64,000 nucleotides of DNA from Sphaerimonospora cavernae. Lineage in GTDB: Bacteria > Actinomycetota > Actinomycetes > Streptosporangiales > Streptosporangiaceae. The position numbers and the translations under genes were made by a program. The notes below the pieces were generated by a model that made no database searches, had not been told where the DNA came from, and saw only the letters and a list, made by a program, of their open reading frames with translations. Shown piece after piece: positions 27,390-35,694 of the stretch. Where the stretch lies: the NCBI RefSeq assembly GCF_042435035.1, contig NZ_JBHMQT010000032.1, positions 276,647-340,646 on the forward strand, read 5' to 3'. Within the stretch, counting starts at the first letter, position 1; each line of letters opens with the position of its first letter.

Positions 27390-27638
27390 CGTGATCTTGC
27401 GAAAACTTGCAGCACATGCCCGCCACCTGCCCTTTCGCCTCTCGTGATCTTGCAGTTTCTCGCACTCATGCTGCACGACCAGGGAAAACACAGTCCGTGA
27501 TCTTGCACTTGGAAGTCCGCTGCAAGATCACGAACGGGATCCTCGCCGGTCAGGGCGCATCGGTGCGAGTTTCTGCAAGATCACGCACGACGTTTCCGCT
27601 GCTCATCAACCATCCGTGCGAGTATTCGCAAGATCACG
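27390..27638. repeat. Symmetric array: six copies of an 11-nt core with 53-bp spacing, three in each orientation
   Basis: CGTGATCTTGC occurs at 27390, 27443 and 27496 (start positions, exactly 53 bp apart). Its complement GCAAGATCACG ends at 27532, 27585 and 27638 (again exactly 53 bp apart). All six cores are identical, and the array is symmetric about position 27514. The four outer copies share a second block, CTYGCAS, 16 nt into a 23-nt unit, usually followed by NNATG; the two inner copies face each other as a 12-bp stem with a 13-nt loop. The 30-nt segments between units are not alike. The array fills the hen1-pnkp gap, overlapping the hen1 stop codon and ending 18 bp before the pnkp ATG. 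Fifty-three bp is five DNA turns. Confidence 0.9.
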
Positions 27639-29109
27639 GTGGGGTTTTTGTGAAGATGGCGAGTTGGGTGGGGGATCCCAGTTCGGGGTCGTCCTCCCCT
27701 ACCGGGCGCCGGGTCACGGCGTAGCCGTACCGCTCGCAGACCCCGGCCGCCCACGCGGCGAACTCGGCGCGAGTCCACTCGAACCGGTGGTCGGGGTGCC
27801 GCCATACCGGGGTGCCGTCATCCCGGGCCAGGAACTCGTATCGCACGTTGAATTCCGCGTTCGGCGTGGTGACGATGGCGTGCGTCGGCGCTGCCGTACC
27901 GAAGACCACCCGTTCGAGCGCGGGCAGCCGCGGCGGATCGACGTGCTCGACGACCTCCATCAGGACCGCGGCGTCGTACCCGGCGAGCCGCGCGTCCGTG
28001 TACGTCAGCGACCCCTGGAACAACTCCAGCCTGGCACGCTTGGCGTCCGGCATGCGCTCCGGCTTGAGCCTGCGGCCGGCCAGGGCGAGCGCCCGCGCCG
28101 ACACGTCCATCCCCGCGACCCGCGTGAAGGCCGGCCTGGCCAACAGCGCGGAGAGCAGCTGCCCGGATCCGCAGCCGAGGTCGATCACCGTGCGGGCGCC
28201 GATCTCCTCCAGGGCCGCCACCACCGCCTCCCGGCGCAACACGTTCAGCGGCGCCCCGGCTTCGCCGCCCTGGTCGGCGCCAGAGTCGGCGCCAGGGCCG
28301 GTGGCCGTCTCGACCGTCGTCGCCGCGGCGGCCTCCTCCTCCACCGGCGGCTCCAGGCTCTCCTCGAGGTCGTCGCCGATCTCGGCCAGGCGGGCGAATG
28401 CCTCCCGGGTCAGCGTGGCGCGCCGGCCGAGGTAACGGCGAGTGATCAGCCCGCGCTCGGGATGGGCGGCGAGCCAGCCCTCCCCGGCGCGGACGAGCTT
28501 GTCGACCTCGTCGCCGGCCATCCAGTAGTGCTTGGCGTCATCCAGCACCGGCAGCAGCACGTACAGGTGGTTCAGCGCGTCGGCCAGCCGTACCGCACCG
28601 CGCAGCGCGAGCCGCAGATATCGGGAGTCTCCCCACTCCGGGAAGCGCTCGTCGAGCGGCACCGCCGCCGCGTCCACCGTCCAGCCCAGCGGCTCGAACA
28701 GCCGGTAGGCGAGGTCGGCTCCGCCCCGGCACGGCAGCGCGGGCAGACCGATCTCCAACGGGATCGGGCCGTCGGCCAGTTCCTGCCGTGAGGCGCACCG
28801 TCCGGCCCGTGCCGTACGGAACACGTCGGCGAGAGCCACCGCGAGCAGAGAGGAGGCCGCGTACGGACGGTCGTTGACGTACTGGCCGAGAGAGAAGTCC
28901 GGTGACGACCTGCCGCGCGAGCGGACGAGGCGGACGGGATCGACCTCCACCAGCAGTGCCGCCGTGCACCGGCCCTCATCCGCCTCCGGATAGAAGACCC
29001 GTGCCGTGCCGAACGACTGGCCGAACTCCTGCACCCGGTCGGGGTGCTTGTGCAGGAGGAAGCCGAGGTCCGTGGCCGGGCGCGCGGTGGTCGAGATCGT
29101 GAGGAGCAC
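27634..29109 (-). CDS. hen1: 3'-terminal RNA ribose 2'-O-methyltransferase Hen1
   Basis: Bacterial Hen1 marks the 3' end of cleaved RNA by 2'-O-methylation before sealing by Pnkp, preventing re-cleavage. The N-terminal ligase-activating domain starts LLTISTTARPATDLGFLLHKHPDR and the C-terminal methyltransferase domain has the SAM motif VIDLGCGSGQLLSALL and the metal-site segment LMEVVEHVDPPRL (E-x-x-E-H). About 491 residues from this GTG, which fits the family N-terminus (usually MLLTISTT); an ATG ten codons upstream gives 501. No clear ribosome site precedes either. Its stop codon lies inside the last unit of the repeat array. Confidence 0.93.
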   Translation of the reverse strand: MLLTISTTARPATDLGFLLHKHPDRVQEFGQSFGTARVFYPEADEGRCTAALLVEVDPVRLVRSRGRSSPDFSLGQYVNDRPYAASSLLAVALADVFRTARAGRCASRQELADGPIPLEIGLPALPCRGGADLAYRLFEPLGWTVDAAAVPLDERFPEWGDSRYLRLALRGAVRLADALNHLYVLLPVLDDAKHYWMAGDEVDKLVRAGEGWLAAHPERGLITRRYLGRRATLTREAFARLAEIGDDLEESLEPPVEEEAAAATTVETATGPGADSGADQGGEAGAPLNVLRREAVVAALEEIGARTVIDLGCGSGQLLSALLARPAFTRVAGMDVSARALALAGRRLKPERMPDAKRARLELFQGSLTYTDARLAGYDAAVLMEVVEHVDPPRLPALERVVFGTAAPTHAIVTTPNAEFNVRYEFLARDDGTPVWRHPDHRFEWTRAEFAAWAAGVCERYGYAVTRRPVGEDDPELGSPTQLAIFTKTPP

Positions 29110-29164
29110 CCGGCAAAGTGTGCCGGATGCCCCTTTCATCCGCTACCGGATTCAGCAGGACCGA

Positions 29165-30082
29165 TCAGACGTGCGGGAGCACCTCGGCCGCGATCAGCTC
29201 CAGGTGTTCGAGGTCACCGAGGTCGAGGACCTGGAGATACATCCGTTCCGCACCGATCTGGGCGAACTCCTTGATCTTCTCCACGATCTCGTCCGGGGTG
29301 CCGGTCAGGCCGTTGGCGCGCAACTCCGCCACGTCCCGGCCGATGGCCGCCGCACGGCGGGCGATCTCGTTCTCGTCGCGGCCGGCGCAGACCACCTGGG
29401 CGGCGGACAGCATGATCGTGCCACGTCCCACCGACTCGCACGCCTCCCGCACCCTCCCATAGGCGGCCCCGGTGTCGGCGACGCGGTTGAACGGCACGTT
29501 GTACTCGTCGGCGAACCTCGCGACCAGCCGCGGCGTGCGCCGCGGTCCCGTGCCGCCCAGGATGATCGGGGGCCGCGGCCGCTGCGCCGGCTTCGGCAGC
29601 GCCGGAGAGTCCACGAGGCGGTAGTGGACTCCCTCGAACGAGAACGGCTTGGCCGCCGTCCAGAGACCCGTGATTATCTCCAGTTGCTCCTCGAGCCGCT
29701 CGAACCGCTCCCCGAGCGGAGGGAACGGGATGCCGTAGGCGGTGTGCTCCTCCGCGAACCAGCCGGTGCCCAGACCCAGCTCGACCCTGCCTCCGCTCAT
29801 CTGGTCGACCTGGGCGACGCCGATCGCCAGCGGCCCCGGCAGGCGGAACGTTCCCGCGGTCACCAGCGTCCCCAGCCGGATCGTGGACGTCTCGCGGGCC
29901 AGGCCCGCCAGCGTCACCCAGGCGTCGGTGGGACCCGGCTCGGGATCACCGGCCCCCATTCGGAGGTAATGGTCAGAACGGAAAAAGCCGTCGAACCCTA
30001 GCCGTTCCGCCGCCTGCGCGACACTCAGCAGGTCGTCGTAGCTCGCACCCTGCTGGGGCTCAGTGAAGATCCTCAATTTCAC
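29165..30082 (-). CDS. LLM-class (probably F420-dependent) oxidoreductase
   Basis: A 305-residue TIM-barrel flavin/F420-type oxidoreductase. Recognisable parts are the N-terminal LRIFTEPQQGASYDD, GFDGFFRSDHYLRMG, STIRLGTLVTAGTFRLPG, the GRVELGLGTGWFAEEHTAYG segment (core ELGLGTGWFAEEH) typical of F420-dependent members, and PPIILGGTGPRRTPRLVARF (core IILGGTGPRRTPRL). Substrate is unknown. It starts at GTG and ends 55 bp before hen1 in the same direction, so it could share the transcript of the RNA-repair genes. Confidence 0.88.
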   Translation of the reverse strand: MKLRIFTEPQQGASYDDLLSVAQAAERLGFDGFFRSDHYLRMGAGDPEPGPTDAWVTLAGLARETSTIRLGTLVTAGTFRLPGPLAIGVAQVDQMSGGRVELGLGTGWFAEEHTAYGIPFPPLGERFERLEEQLEIITGLWTAAKPFSFEGVHYRLVDSPALPKPAQRPRPPIILGGTGPRRTPRLVARFADEYNVPFNRVADTGAAYGRVREACESVGRGTIMLSAAQVVCAGRDENEIARRAAAIGRDVAELRANGLTGTPDEIVEKIKEFAQIGAERMYLQVLDLGDLEHLELIAAEVLPHV

Positions 30083-30175
30083 CCGTCCATTATCACCTCA
30101 CCCTCCCCGGCTCCTTGCTAGCGTTGACATGACGTAGTCATTCAACAACTCCTCGTGGTGAATGGTGGAGTCGGC

Positions 30176-31387
30176 ATGGAGTCGGCACGGCCTGCCCGCG
30201 AAGCGGGCACCCCACCCCGGTTCCTCGTCTTCCTGGGGGCGTTGACGCTCGTCTTCGGTACCGGTTTGGCGCTCTGGCTGCTGCCCACCTCCGCCGAGCC
30301 CGTGGTCGTCTCGCACCAGGTCAGGGCGGTCCGTACGACCACGACGCCGACCCCGACGCCGATGCCGCCGCCGGCCTCGGCGGTGCCGGATCCGCTCCCG
30401 GTCACCCCCGGACGGACATACACCGAGTTCGTGGACGCCTCAGCGGGACCGACGGCGACCCGGGCGAGGTGGTACACGATCGGCCACCTCACGGCCGGAC
30501 CGGACGGGTGCACGCTCCGATGGACCGGCCGATGGGCTGACCGCCCGGCACTCGACCACATCCCGGTCGCCGACCGGCTCGCCCTGTTCCGGGCCGAGGG
30601 CGGCGACGCCGACATCGCGTTCGGCGGGCCGTACGGATCGGAACTGTCGGCCTCGTGTCCGAGCGAGGCCCGCCTCATCGCGACCTACCGGCGGGTGATC
30701 AGGACGTTCGATCCGGCCGGGCTCGACTTCGAGGTCCACGACTCGGCGGACGCCGCGGCCACCCGCCGCCGTGCGGCCGTCATCGCCCGGCTGCAGCGCG
30801 ACTCACGCGACCGGGGCCGGCCGATCAGCATCACCTTCACACTGCCCGCCTCCGAGTACGGCATGGCCGCGGCGGACATGAGCATGCTCCGTGCCGTGCG
30901 GACGGCGGGCGCGGAGATCGACACCGTCAACCTGCTCGTCCCGTCCTCCCGGGGCCTCCACGGGCTGGCCGCGGCCGCGCGGTCGGCACAGGGGCAACTG
31001 CAGCGCCTGCTGGACGTCGACGGCACCTCGGCCTGGCGGCGGATCGCCCTCACGCCCGTGCTGTCCGACCCCCGGGATCTCGACGTGACCGAGGCCGGGC
31101 GGCTGGCCGCCTTCCGCGCGAGGCACGGCCTGGCCTGGCTGTCACTCCGCGGTGCGAAACCCCCGAAATCCGTCATCCGCGCCCTCTCTGAACTGGCCGA
31201 ACAGCTTCCACGAAAGTCATCGTTCGCCCCCCAACCCACCGGAGAACTCATATGCTCAGCGGCATGCCCTACCTCGAACAACGCGTCGGCACCGTCGAGT
31301 CCGACATACGCGAAATCAGAAGCGACACCGCGGAGATCAAAAGCGATATCGCTTCTGTCAAGGCCGGGCAGGCCGGCGTGGAACTGA
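30176..31387 (+). CDS. Membrane-anchored GH18-like (chitinase-fold) protein of unknown activity
   Basis: A 403-residue protein with a short cytosolic N-terminus, one transmembrane segment (FLVFLGALTLVFGTGLALWLL, residues ~17-37; core FLGALTLVFGTGLAL), a Thr/Pro linker and an extracellular domain. YTEFVDAS, DADIAFGGPYG and FDPAGLDFEVHD follow the layout of bacterial GH18-like domains, in which the third strand-end motif is DxxDxDxE; here it reads AGLDFEVHD, so the catalytic acid pattern is incomplete. The last ~45 codons overlap the following gene in another frame, suggesting that the native stop has been lost. The ATG with GTGGAG upstream is used; a GTG seven codons earlier is possible. Confidence 0.6.
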   Translation: MESARPAREAGTPPRFLVFLGALTLVFGTGLALWLLPTSAEPVVVSHQVRAVRTTTTPTPTPMPPPASAVPDPLPVTPGRTYTEFVDASAGPTATRARWYTIGHLTAGPDGCTLRWTGRWADRPALDHIPVADRLALFRAEGGDADIAFGGPYGSELSASCPSEARLIATYRRVIRTFDPAGLDFEVHDSADAAATRRRAAVIARLQRDSRDRGRPISITFTLPASEYGMAAADMSMLRAVRTAGAEIDTVNLLVPSSRGLHGLAAAARSAQGQLQRLLDVDGTSAWRRIALTPVLSDPRDLDVTEAGRLAAFRARHGLAWLSLRGAKPPKSVIRALSELAEQLPRKSSFAPQPTGELICSAACPTSNNASAPSSPTYAKSEATPRRSKAISLLSRPGRPAWN

Positions 31388-31587
31388 AACTCAACCGCGT
31401 CGTCGTGGACGTCGCCGAGATCAAAGGTCGCCTCGGTGTTTTGGAACGATCCGTCGGCAGCATCGAGAAGAACAACTCGATCATGCGAGATGACATCGCG
31501 GAGCTGAAGGCCGGGCAGATCGAGACCCGTGATCTCCTCGCCCGCGTCGCCGTCTGCGTGGACCACACCGCCCCCGATCAGACGTAA
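31252..31587 (+). CDS. Small coiled-coil protein
   Basis: A 111-residue hydrophilic protein with nearly continuous heptads: LEQRVGTVESDIREIRSD, AEIKSDIASVKAGQ, DVAEIKGRLGVLERSV and DIAELKAGQIETRDLLARV, ending in a short Cys-containing tail. A clear ribosome site (CCGGAGAACTC) precedes the ATG; a second ATG four codons later is also possible. The 5' third overlaps the preceding reading frame by 136 bp. Function unknown; similar short coiled-coil proteins are common in filamentous actinomycetes. Confidence 0.65.
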   Translation: MLSGMPYLEQRVGTVESDIREIRSDTAEIKSDIASVKAGQAGVELKLNRVVVDVAEIKGRLGVLERSVGSIEKNNSIMRDDIAELKAGQIETRDLLARVAVCVDHTAPDQT

Positions 31588-31632
31588 TGCGACGGAAGTG
31601 CCCCGCACCGGATGATGCGGGGCTTTCCATGA

Positions 31633-32871
31633 TTACTCCCTGGCCAGCAACGCCACGCACTCCACATGGTGGGTCATCGGGTATTGATCGAATGCCCGCA
31701 GATCGGACAGGCGGTAGCCGTACGGGGCGAACCAGGCGATATCCCGCGACATGGTGGCGGGATCGCAGGACACATAGACGATGCGGGACGCCTCCAGTTC
31801 GGCGACACGGTCGACGACGGCGCGGCCCAGCCCGGCGCGCGGCGGGTCGGCGACGACGAGGTCGGCGCGTTCGATCTCCAGCCGGTCGAGCGCCTCCTCG
31901 ACCTTGCCCCGTTCGATCCTGGCCTGCGGCAGATCACGCAGGTTCCACCGGGCGTCCTCCGCCGCCTGCGCCTCCGACTCGACGCCGAGCACGGCACCGT
32001 CCGGGCCGACCGCCTCGGCGAGCCCGGCGGCGAACAGCCCGGCGCCGCAGTAGAGGTCGAGCGCCCACTCCCCCGGCTCGGGCAGCCCGAAGGTGAGCAC
32101 GGCGTCGAGCAGGGTCGCCGCCGCGCCGGGGTGGACCTGCCAGAAGCCGCTCGCCGTCACCCGGAAGTCGCGGTCTCCGACGCGCTCGGTCAGCGTCGCG
32201 CTTCCCCTCAGCTTCCGGGTGCCGCGCCTGCCCTCGTCGAGGAGGACGGCCGCGTCGACGTCCGGTACGGCGACCCGTCGGCGCGGCTCGGGCCGTACGA
32301 TCACGGCGTGGTCGCCGCCGGAGGAGGCGACCACCTCGACGGCCTCGGCGCCGCGCCAGTTACGGACCTCGGCGCCGACCTCCTCGACAGCGGGGTGCGC
32401 GATGGGGCAGGCGTCGATGTACTCGATCTCGTGCGAGCGGTGGCGGCGCAGGCCGAGATGACCCTCCCGGTCGGCGGCGAACTGCACTCTCGTGCGCCAG
32501 CCCAGGCCCTCTCCGGCGGCACCCGGCACCTCCTCGACCACGACCTTCCTGTCGATCCCGGCGAGGCGGCGCAACTGCTCGGCGACGACATCGGCCTTCA
32601 ACCTGCGCTGCGCGTCGAGCGAGGCGTGCTGCCAGTCGCATCCCCCGCAGCGTCCGGGACCGCTGAACGGACAGGGCGGCGTCACCCGGTCGGGTGACGG
32701 CTCCAGGATCTCGACGGCATCGGCGCGCAGGAAACGGGCGGTCTCCTCAGTGATCTCGGCGAGCACCCGTTCGCCGGGCAGGGCGTGCCGGACGAACACC
32801 ACACGGCCTTCGTGCCTGGCCACGCACCAGCCGCCGTTGGCGACGTTCCCCACCGTGAGCTCAACCGGCAT
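31633..32871 (-). CDS. TRAM-domain class I SAM-dependent RNA (uracil-5-)methyltransferase (TrmA/RlmD family)
   Basis: Expected to make 5-methyluridine in 23S rRNA or tRNA. The N-terminal TRAM domain (LTVGNVANGGWCVARHEGRVVFVRHALPGERV; core GGWCVARHEGRVVFVRHALP) is followed by an iron-sulfur cluster motif CPFSGPGRCGGCDWQH, the SAM motif ALDLYCGAGLFAAGLAEAVG, VVADPPRAGLG, and the catalytic Cys in VSCDPATMSRD. The 412-residue protein is complete. Its ATG overlaps the stop of the upstream permease in TGATG; this permease-methyltransferase pairing is the conserved actinobacterial order. Confidence 0.9.
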   Translation of the reverse strand: MPVELTVGNVANGGWCVARHEGRVVFVRHALPGERVLAEITEETARFLRADAVEILEPSPDRVTPPCPFSGPGRCGGCDWQHASLDAQRRLKADVVAEQLRRLAGIDRKVVVEEVPGAAGEGLGWRTRVQFAADREGHLGLRRHRSHEIEYIDACPIAHPAVEEVGAEVRNWRGAEAVEVVASSGGDHAVIVRPEPRRRVAVPDVDAAVLLDEGRRGTRKLRGSATLTERVGDRDFRVTASGFWQVHPGAAATLLDAVLTFGLPEPGEWALDLYCGAGLFAAGLAEAVGPDGAVLGVESEAQAAEDARWNLRDLPQARIERGKVEEALDRLEIERADLVVADPPRAGLGRAVVDRVAELEASRIVYVSCDPATMSRDIAWFAPYGYRLSDLRAFDQYPMTHHVECVALLARE

Positions 32872-34922
32872 CACGACCCTCCTCCTGTTTTCACATGTTC
32901 GTCCCGGCCGGTTCCGTAGGATCGGCGGACGGCTCCGGGCCCCATCGGCTCGCGGCGGCCCTTCAGCCGGTCGGAGGAGGCGAGCTGCCACGGCACGCTC
33001 GTCACCATCACACCCGGTTTGAACAGCAGCCGCCCCTTCAGCCGCAGCGCACTCTGATTGTGCAGCAGGTGCTCCCACCAACGGCCCATCACATACTCCG
33101 GAATGTAGACGGTCACCACGTCACGTGGCGAACGGCGGCGCAGCGACTTGACATACTCGAGGATTGGCCCGGTGATCTCCCGATAGGGTGAGTCGAGGAT
33201 CTTCAGCGGCACCGCGATGCCCCGGCTGTCCCATTCCTCCCGCAGCCTGGCGGCCTCCTCGGAGTCCACGGCGACCGTGACCGCCTCCAGGTTCGACGGC
33301 CGGGTGGCCCTGGCGTACGCGAGCGCACGCAGTGTCGGCTTGTGGATTTTGGAGACGAGGACGATGGCGTGATTGCGTGCGGGCAGCATCGACTCGTCGA
33401 TCTCGCCTTCCTCCGGCGCGGCGAGCTCCTCGGCGACCCGGTCGTAGTGGTGCCGGATGCCCTTCATCATCAGGAAGAGCACCGGCATCGCGATGCAGAC
33501 GATGTACGCGCCGTGGGTGAACTTGGTCAGCAGGACGACGACGAGGACGATCCCGGTCATGAACCCGCCGAAGCCGTTGATGAGCCGGGAGCGCATCATC
33601 TGGAAACGGGTGAGGGGGTCGGTCTCGGTCTTGAGATGGCGGGTCCAGTGCCGAACCATGCCGATCTGGCTCAGCGTGAACGCGACGAACACGCCGACGA
33701 TGTAGAGGTTGAGCAGCTTGCTCACATCGGCGTTGAACGCCCAGATCAGCAGGCAGGCCCCGGCCGCGAGGATGATGATGCCGTTGCTGAACGCCAGCCG
33801 GTCGCCCCTGGTGTGGAGCTGGCGCGGCAGGTACCGGTCCTGGGCGAGGATCGAGCCGAGCACGGGGAAGCCGTTGAACGCGGTGTTGGCCGCGAGGAAC
33901 AGGATCAGAGCGGTCACCGCTGCGATCACAACGAACATGAGCGAGCCGTCCCCGAAGACGGCCGACGCGACCTGCGCGATGATCGGCTGCTGGTAGTAGC
34001 CGGGGCCGGCCGGGTGACCGTCGATCAGAACATGGGTGGCGGCGGTGGCCGGGTCGCTGAGCCTCACGCCGGATCTGAGGCCGAGGAAGATGATCCCGCT
34101 GAACATGGTGACCGCGATGACGCCCATCATCAGCAGCGTCGTCGCGGCGTTCTTGCTCTTCGGCTTCCGGAAGGCGGGCACGCCGTTGCTGATGGCCTCC
34201 ACACCGGTCAGCGCGGCGGCCCCGGATGAGAAAGCGCGCAGCACCAGGAACGCCATGGCGAACCCGGCGAGATCCGCCTGCTCGGCGACGATCGTGTAGT
34301 CGGCGGTGGGCGCACGCAACTGGTCACCGAGCACGAGCAACCGGAACAGCCCCCACGCGACCATGCCGAGGACCGCGATCATGAAGGCGTAGGTGGGGAT
34401 GGCGAAGGCGACGCCCGACTCCCTGATGCCACGCAGGTTCATGATCGTCAGCAGGGCGACGATCGCGATCGACACCGTCGGCCGGTGCTCGGCCACGAAG
34501 GGGATGGTCGCGCCGACGTAGTCCGCCCCGTTGGCGACCGAGACGGCGACGGTCAGCACGTAGTCGACCATCAGCGCGCTCGCGACGGTCAGGCCGGCGT
34601 TCGCCCCGAGGTTCGTCGTCGCCACCTCGTAGTCGCCGCCGCCGCTCGGGTAGGCGTGCACGTTCTGCCGGTAGGAGGCGACCACCGTGAGCATGACGAG
34701 GACGACTCCGGCGGCCGCCCACGGGCCGTAGCCGTAAAGACCCACCCCGCCGATCGACAGGATGACAAGGATCTCCTGTGGGGCATAGGCGACCGACGAC
34801 AGGGCGTCACCGGCGAAGACCGGCAGCGCCACGCGCTTGGGCAGCAACTGGTGGTGGAGTTGGGTGCTGCGCAGCGCCCGGCCCACGAGAAGCCGCTTGA
34901 CAAGATCTGTCACCCTGGACAC
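32871..34922 (-). CDS. APC-family permease with large cytosolic C-terminal domain
   Basis: A 683-residue transporter: about 12 transmembrane helices in the first two thirds (beginning PVFAGDALSSVAYAPQEIL and including GVEAISNGVPAF), then a soluble domain with an HKPTLRALAYARATRPSNLEAV segment resembling universal-stress-type folds. This class is regularly encoded next to TrkA-like NAD-binding subunits, as here, and K+ or amino acid transport has been suggested. Start taken at GTG (VSRVTDLVKRLL); a GTG three codons later is equally plausible. The long upstream extension of the frame antisense to the TrkA gene is not coding. Confidence 0.85.
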   Translation of the reverse strand: MSRVTDLVKRLLVGRALRSTQLHHQLLPKRVALPVFAGDALSSVAYAPQEILVILSIGGVGLYGYGPWAAAGVVLVMLTVVASYRQNVHAYPSGGGDYEVATTNLGANAGLTVASALMVDYVLTVAVSVANGADYVGATIPFVAEHRPTVSIAIVALLTIMNLRGIRESGVAFAIPTYAFMIAVLGMVAWGLFRLLVLGDQLRAPTADYTIVAEQADLAGFAMAFLVLRAFSSGAAALTGVEAISNGVPAFRKPKSKNAATTLLMMGVIAVTMFSGIIFLGLRSGVRLSDPATAATHVLIDGHPAGPGYYQQPIIAQVASAVFGDGSLMFVVIAAVTALILFLAANTAFNGFPVLGSILAQDRYLPRQLHTRGDRLAFSNGIIILAAGACLLIWAFNADVSKLLNLYIVGVFVAFTLSQIGMVRHWTRHLKTETDPLTRFQMMRSRLINGFGGFMTGIVLVVVLLTKFTHGAYIVCIAMPVLFLMMKGIRHHYDRVAEELAAPEEGEIDESMLPARNHAIVLVSKIHKPTLRALAYARATRPSNLEAVTVAVDSEEAARLREEWDSRGIAVPLKILDSPYREITGPILEYVKSLRRRSPRDVVTVYIPEYVMGRWWEHLLHNQSALRLKGRLLFKPGVMVTSVPWQLASSDRLKGRREPMGPGAVRRSYGTGRDEHVKTGGGS

Positions 34923-35025
34923 GTCTGGAGAGCCTAGTGCCCCGCGCTGTGCCGGTCTCACATGGTGCGGCCCGGCGCGACATACTGTCTCCTTGGGAGA
35001 CCGCCACGAGCGACGGCGGGGAAGC

Positions 35026-35694
35026 ATGCATATTGTGATCATGGGATGTGGCCGGGTCGGCTCTACCCTCGCCCACATCCTCGAAGACAACGGCCACTCC
35101 GTGGCCATCATTGATCGCGACCCGCAGGCCTTTCGGCGGCTGCGCGCCGGGTTCCGCGGCCGTCGGGTGACCGGTGTCGGCTTCGACCGCGACGTGCTGG
35201 GAGAGGCCGGCATCGAGTCGGCCGCGGCCTTCGTCGCCGTCAGCAGCGGCGACAACTCCAACATCATCTCAGCCCGGGTGGCGCGCGAGATGTTCGGCGT
35301 CGAGAACGTGGTGGCCCGCATCTACGACCCCCGCCGAGCCGAGGTCTACCAGAGGCTGGGGATCCCGACCGTCGCCACCGTCCGCTGGACCGCCGACCAG
35401 ATCCTGCGGAGGGTGCTCCCCGAGGGGGCCGAACCGCTGTGGCGGGACACCACCGGAACGGTGGTCCTCGCCGAGGTGCCCTTCCATCCCGGCTGGATCG
35501 GCGTCCGGGCCAGGTCCGCCGAGGACGCCACCGGCGCCCGGCTGGCCTTCATCAACCGTATGGGCGAGGCACTCGTGCCCAAGGACGGCACCGTGATCCA
35601 GGAAGGCGACATCCTGCACCTGGTAGCGGCCGAAAGCGACATGGACCGGATCAACAAGATGCTGTCCGGGCCGCCTTCCGACGAGGAGAACTGA
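35026..35694 (+). CDS. ceoB: TrkA-family K+ channel/transporter regulatory protein (CeoB-like)
   Basis: A 222-residue cytosolic RCK-type regulator. The RCK_N domain begins MHIVIMGCGRVGSTLAHIL with the NAD-binding GxGxxG and ends in a D at VAIIDRDPQAF; an RCK_C domain (about residues 135-215) follows. The gene is divergent from the APC permease and its stop overlaps the ATG of a second TrkA gene in TGATG, so the two should be co-translated and work as a heteromer, as in mycobacterial ceoBC. Confidence 0.9.
   Translation: MHIVIMGCGRVGSTLAHILEDNGHSVAIIDRDPQAFRRLRAGFRGRRVTGVGFDRDVLGEAGIESAAAFVAVSSGDNSNIISARVAREMFGVENVVARIYDPRRAEVYQRLGIPTVATVRWTADQILRRVLPEGAEPLWRDTTGTVVLAEVPFHPGWIGVRARSAEDATGARLAFINRMGEALVPKDGTVIQEGDILHLVAAESDMDRINKMLSGPPSDEEN

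Noticed and set aside
25248..27500. 750-codon open frame on the plus strand opposite pnkp
   Set aside because: Shadow frame; no recognisable motif, while Pnkp motifs occupy the minus strand in order.
27390..27638. Calling the phased array a CRISPR
   Set aside because: Repeat and spacer lengths (23 and 30) look CRISPR-like, but the units invert at the centre, only an 11-nt core is invariant and no cas genes are near.
34925..35321. N-terminal extension of the APC permease frame over the TrkA gene
   Set aside because: Ser/Arg/Pro-rich antisense of ceoB; permease similarity begins only at the later GTG start.
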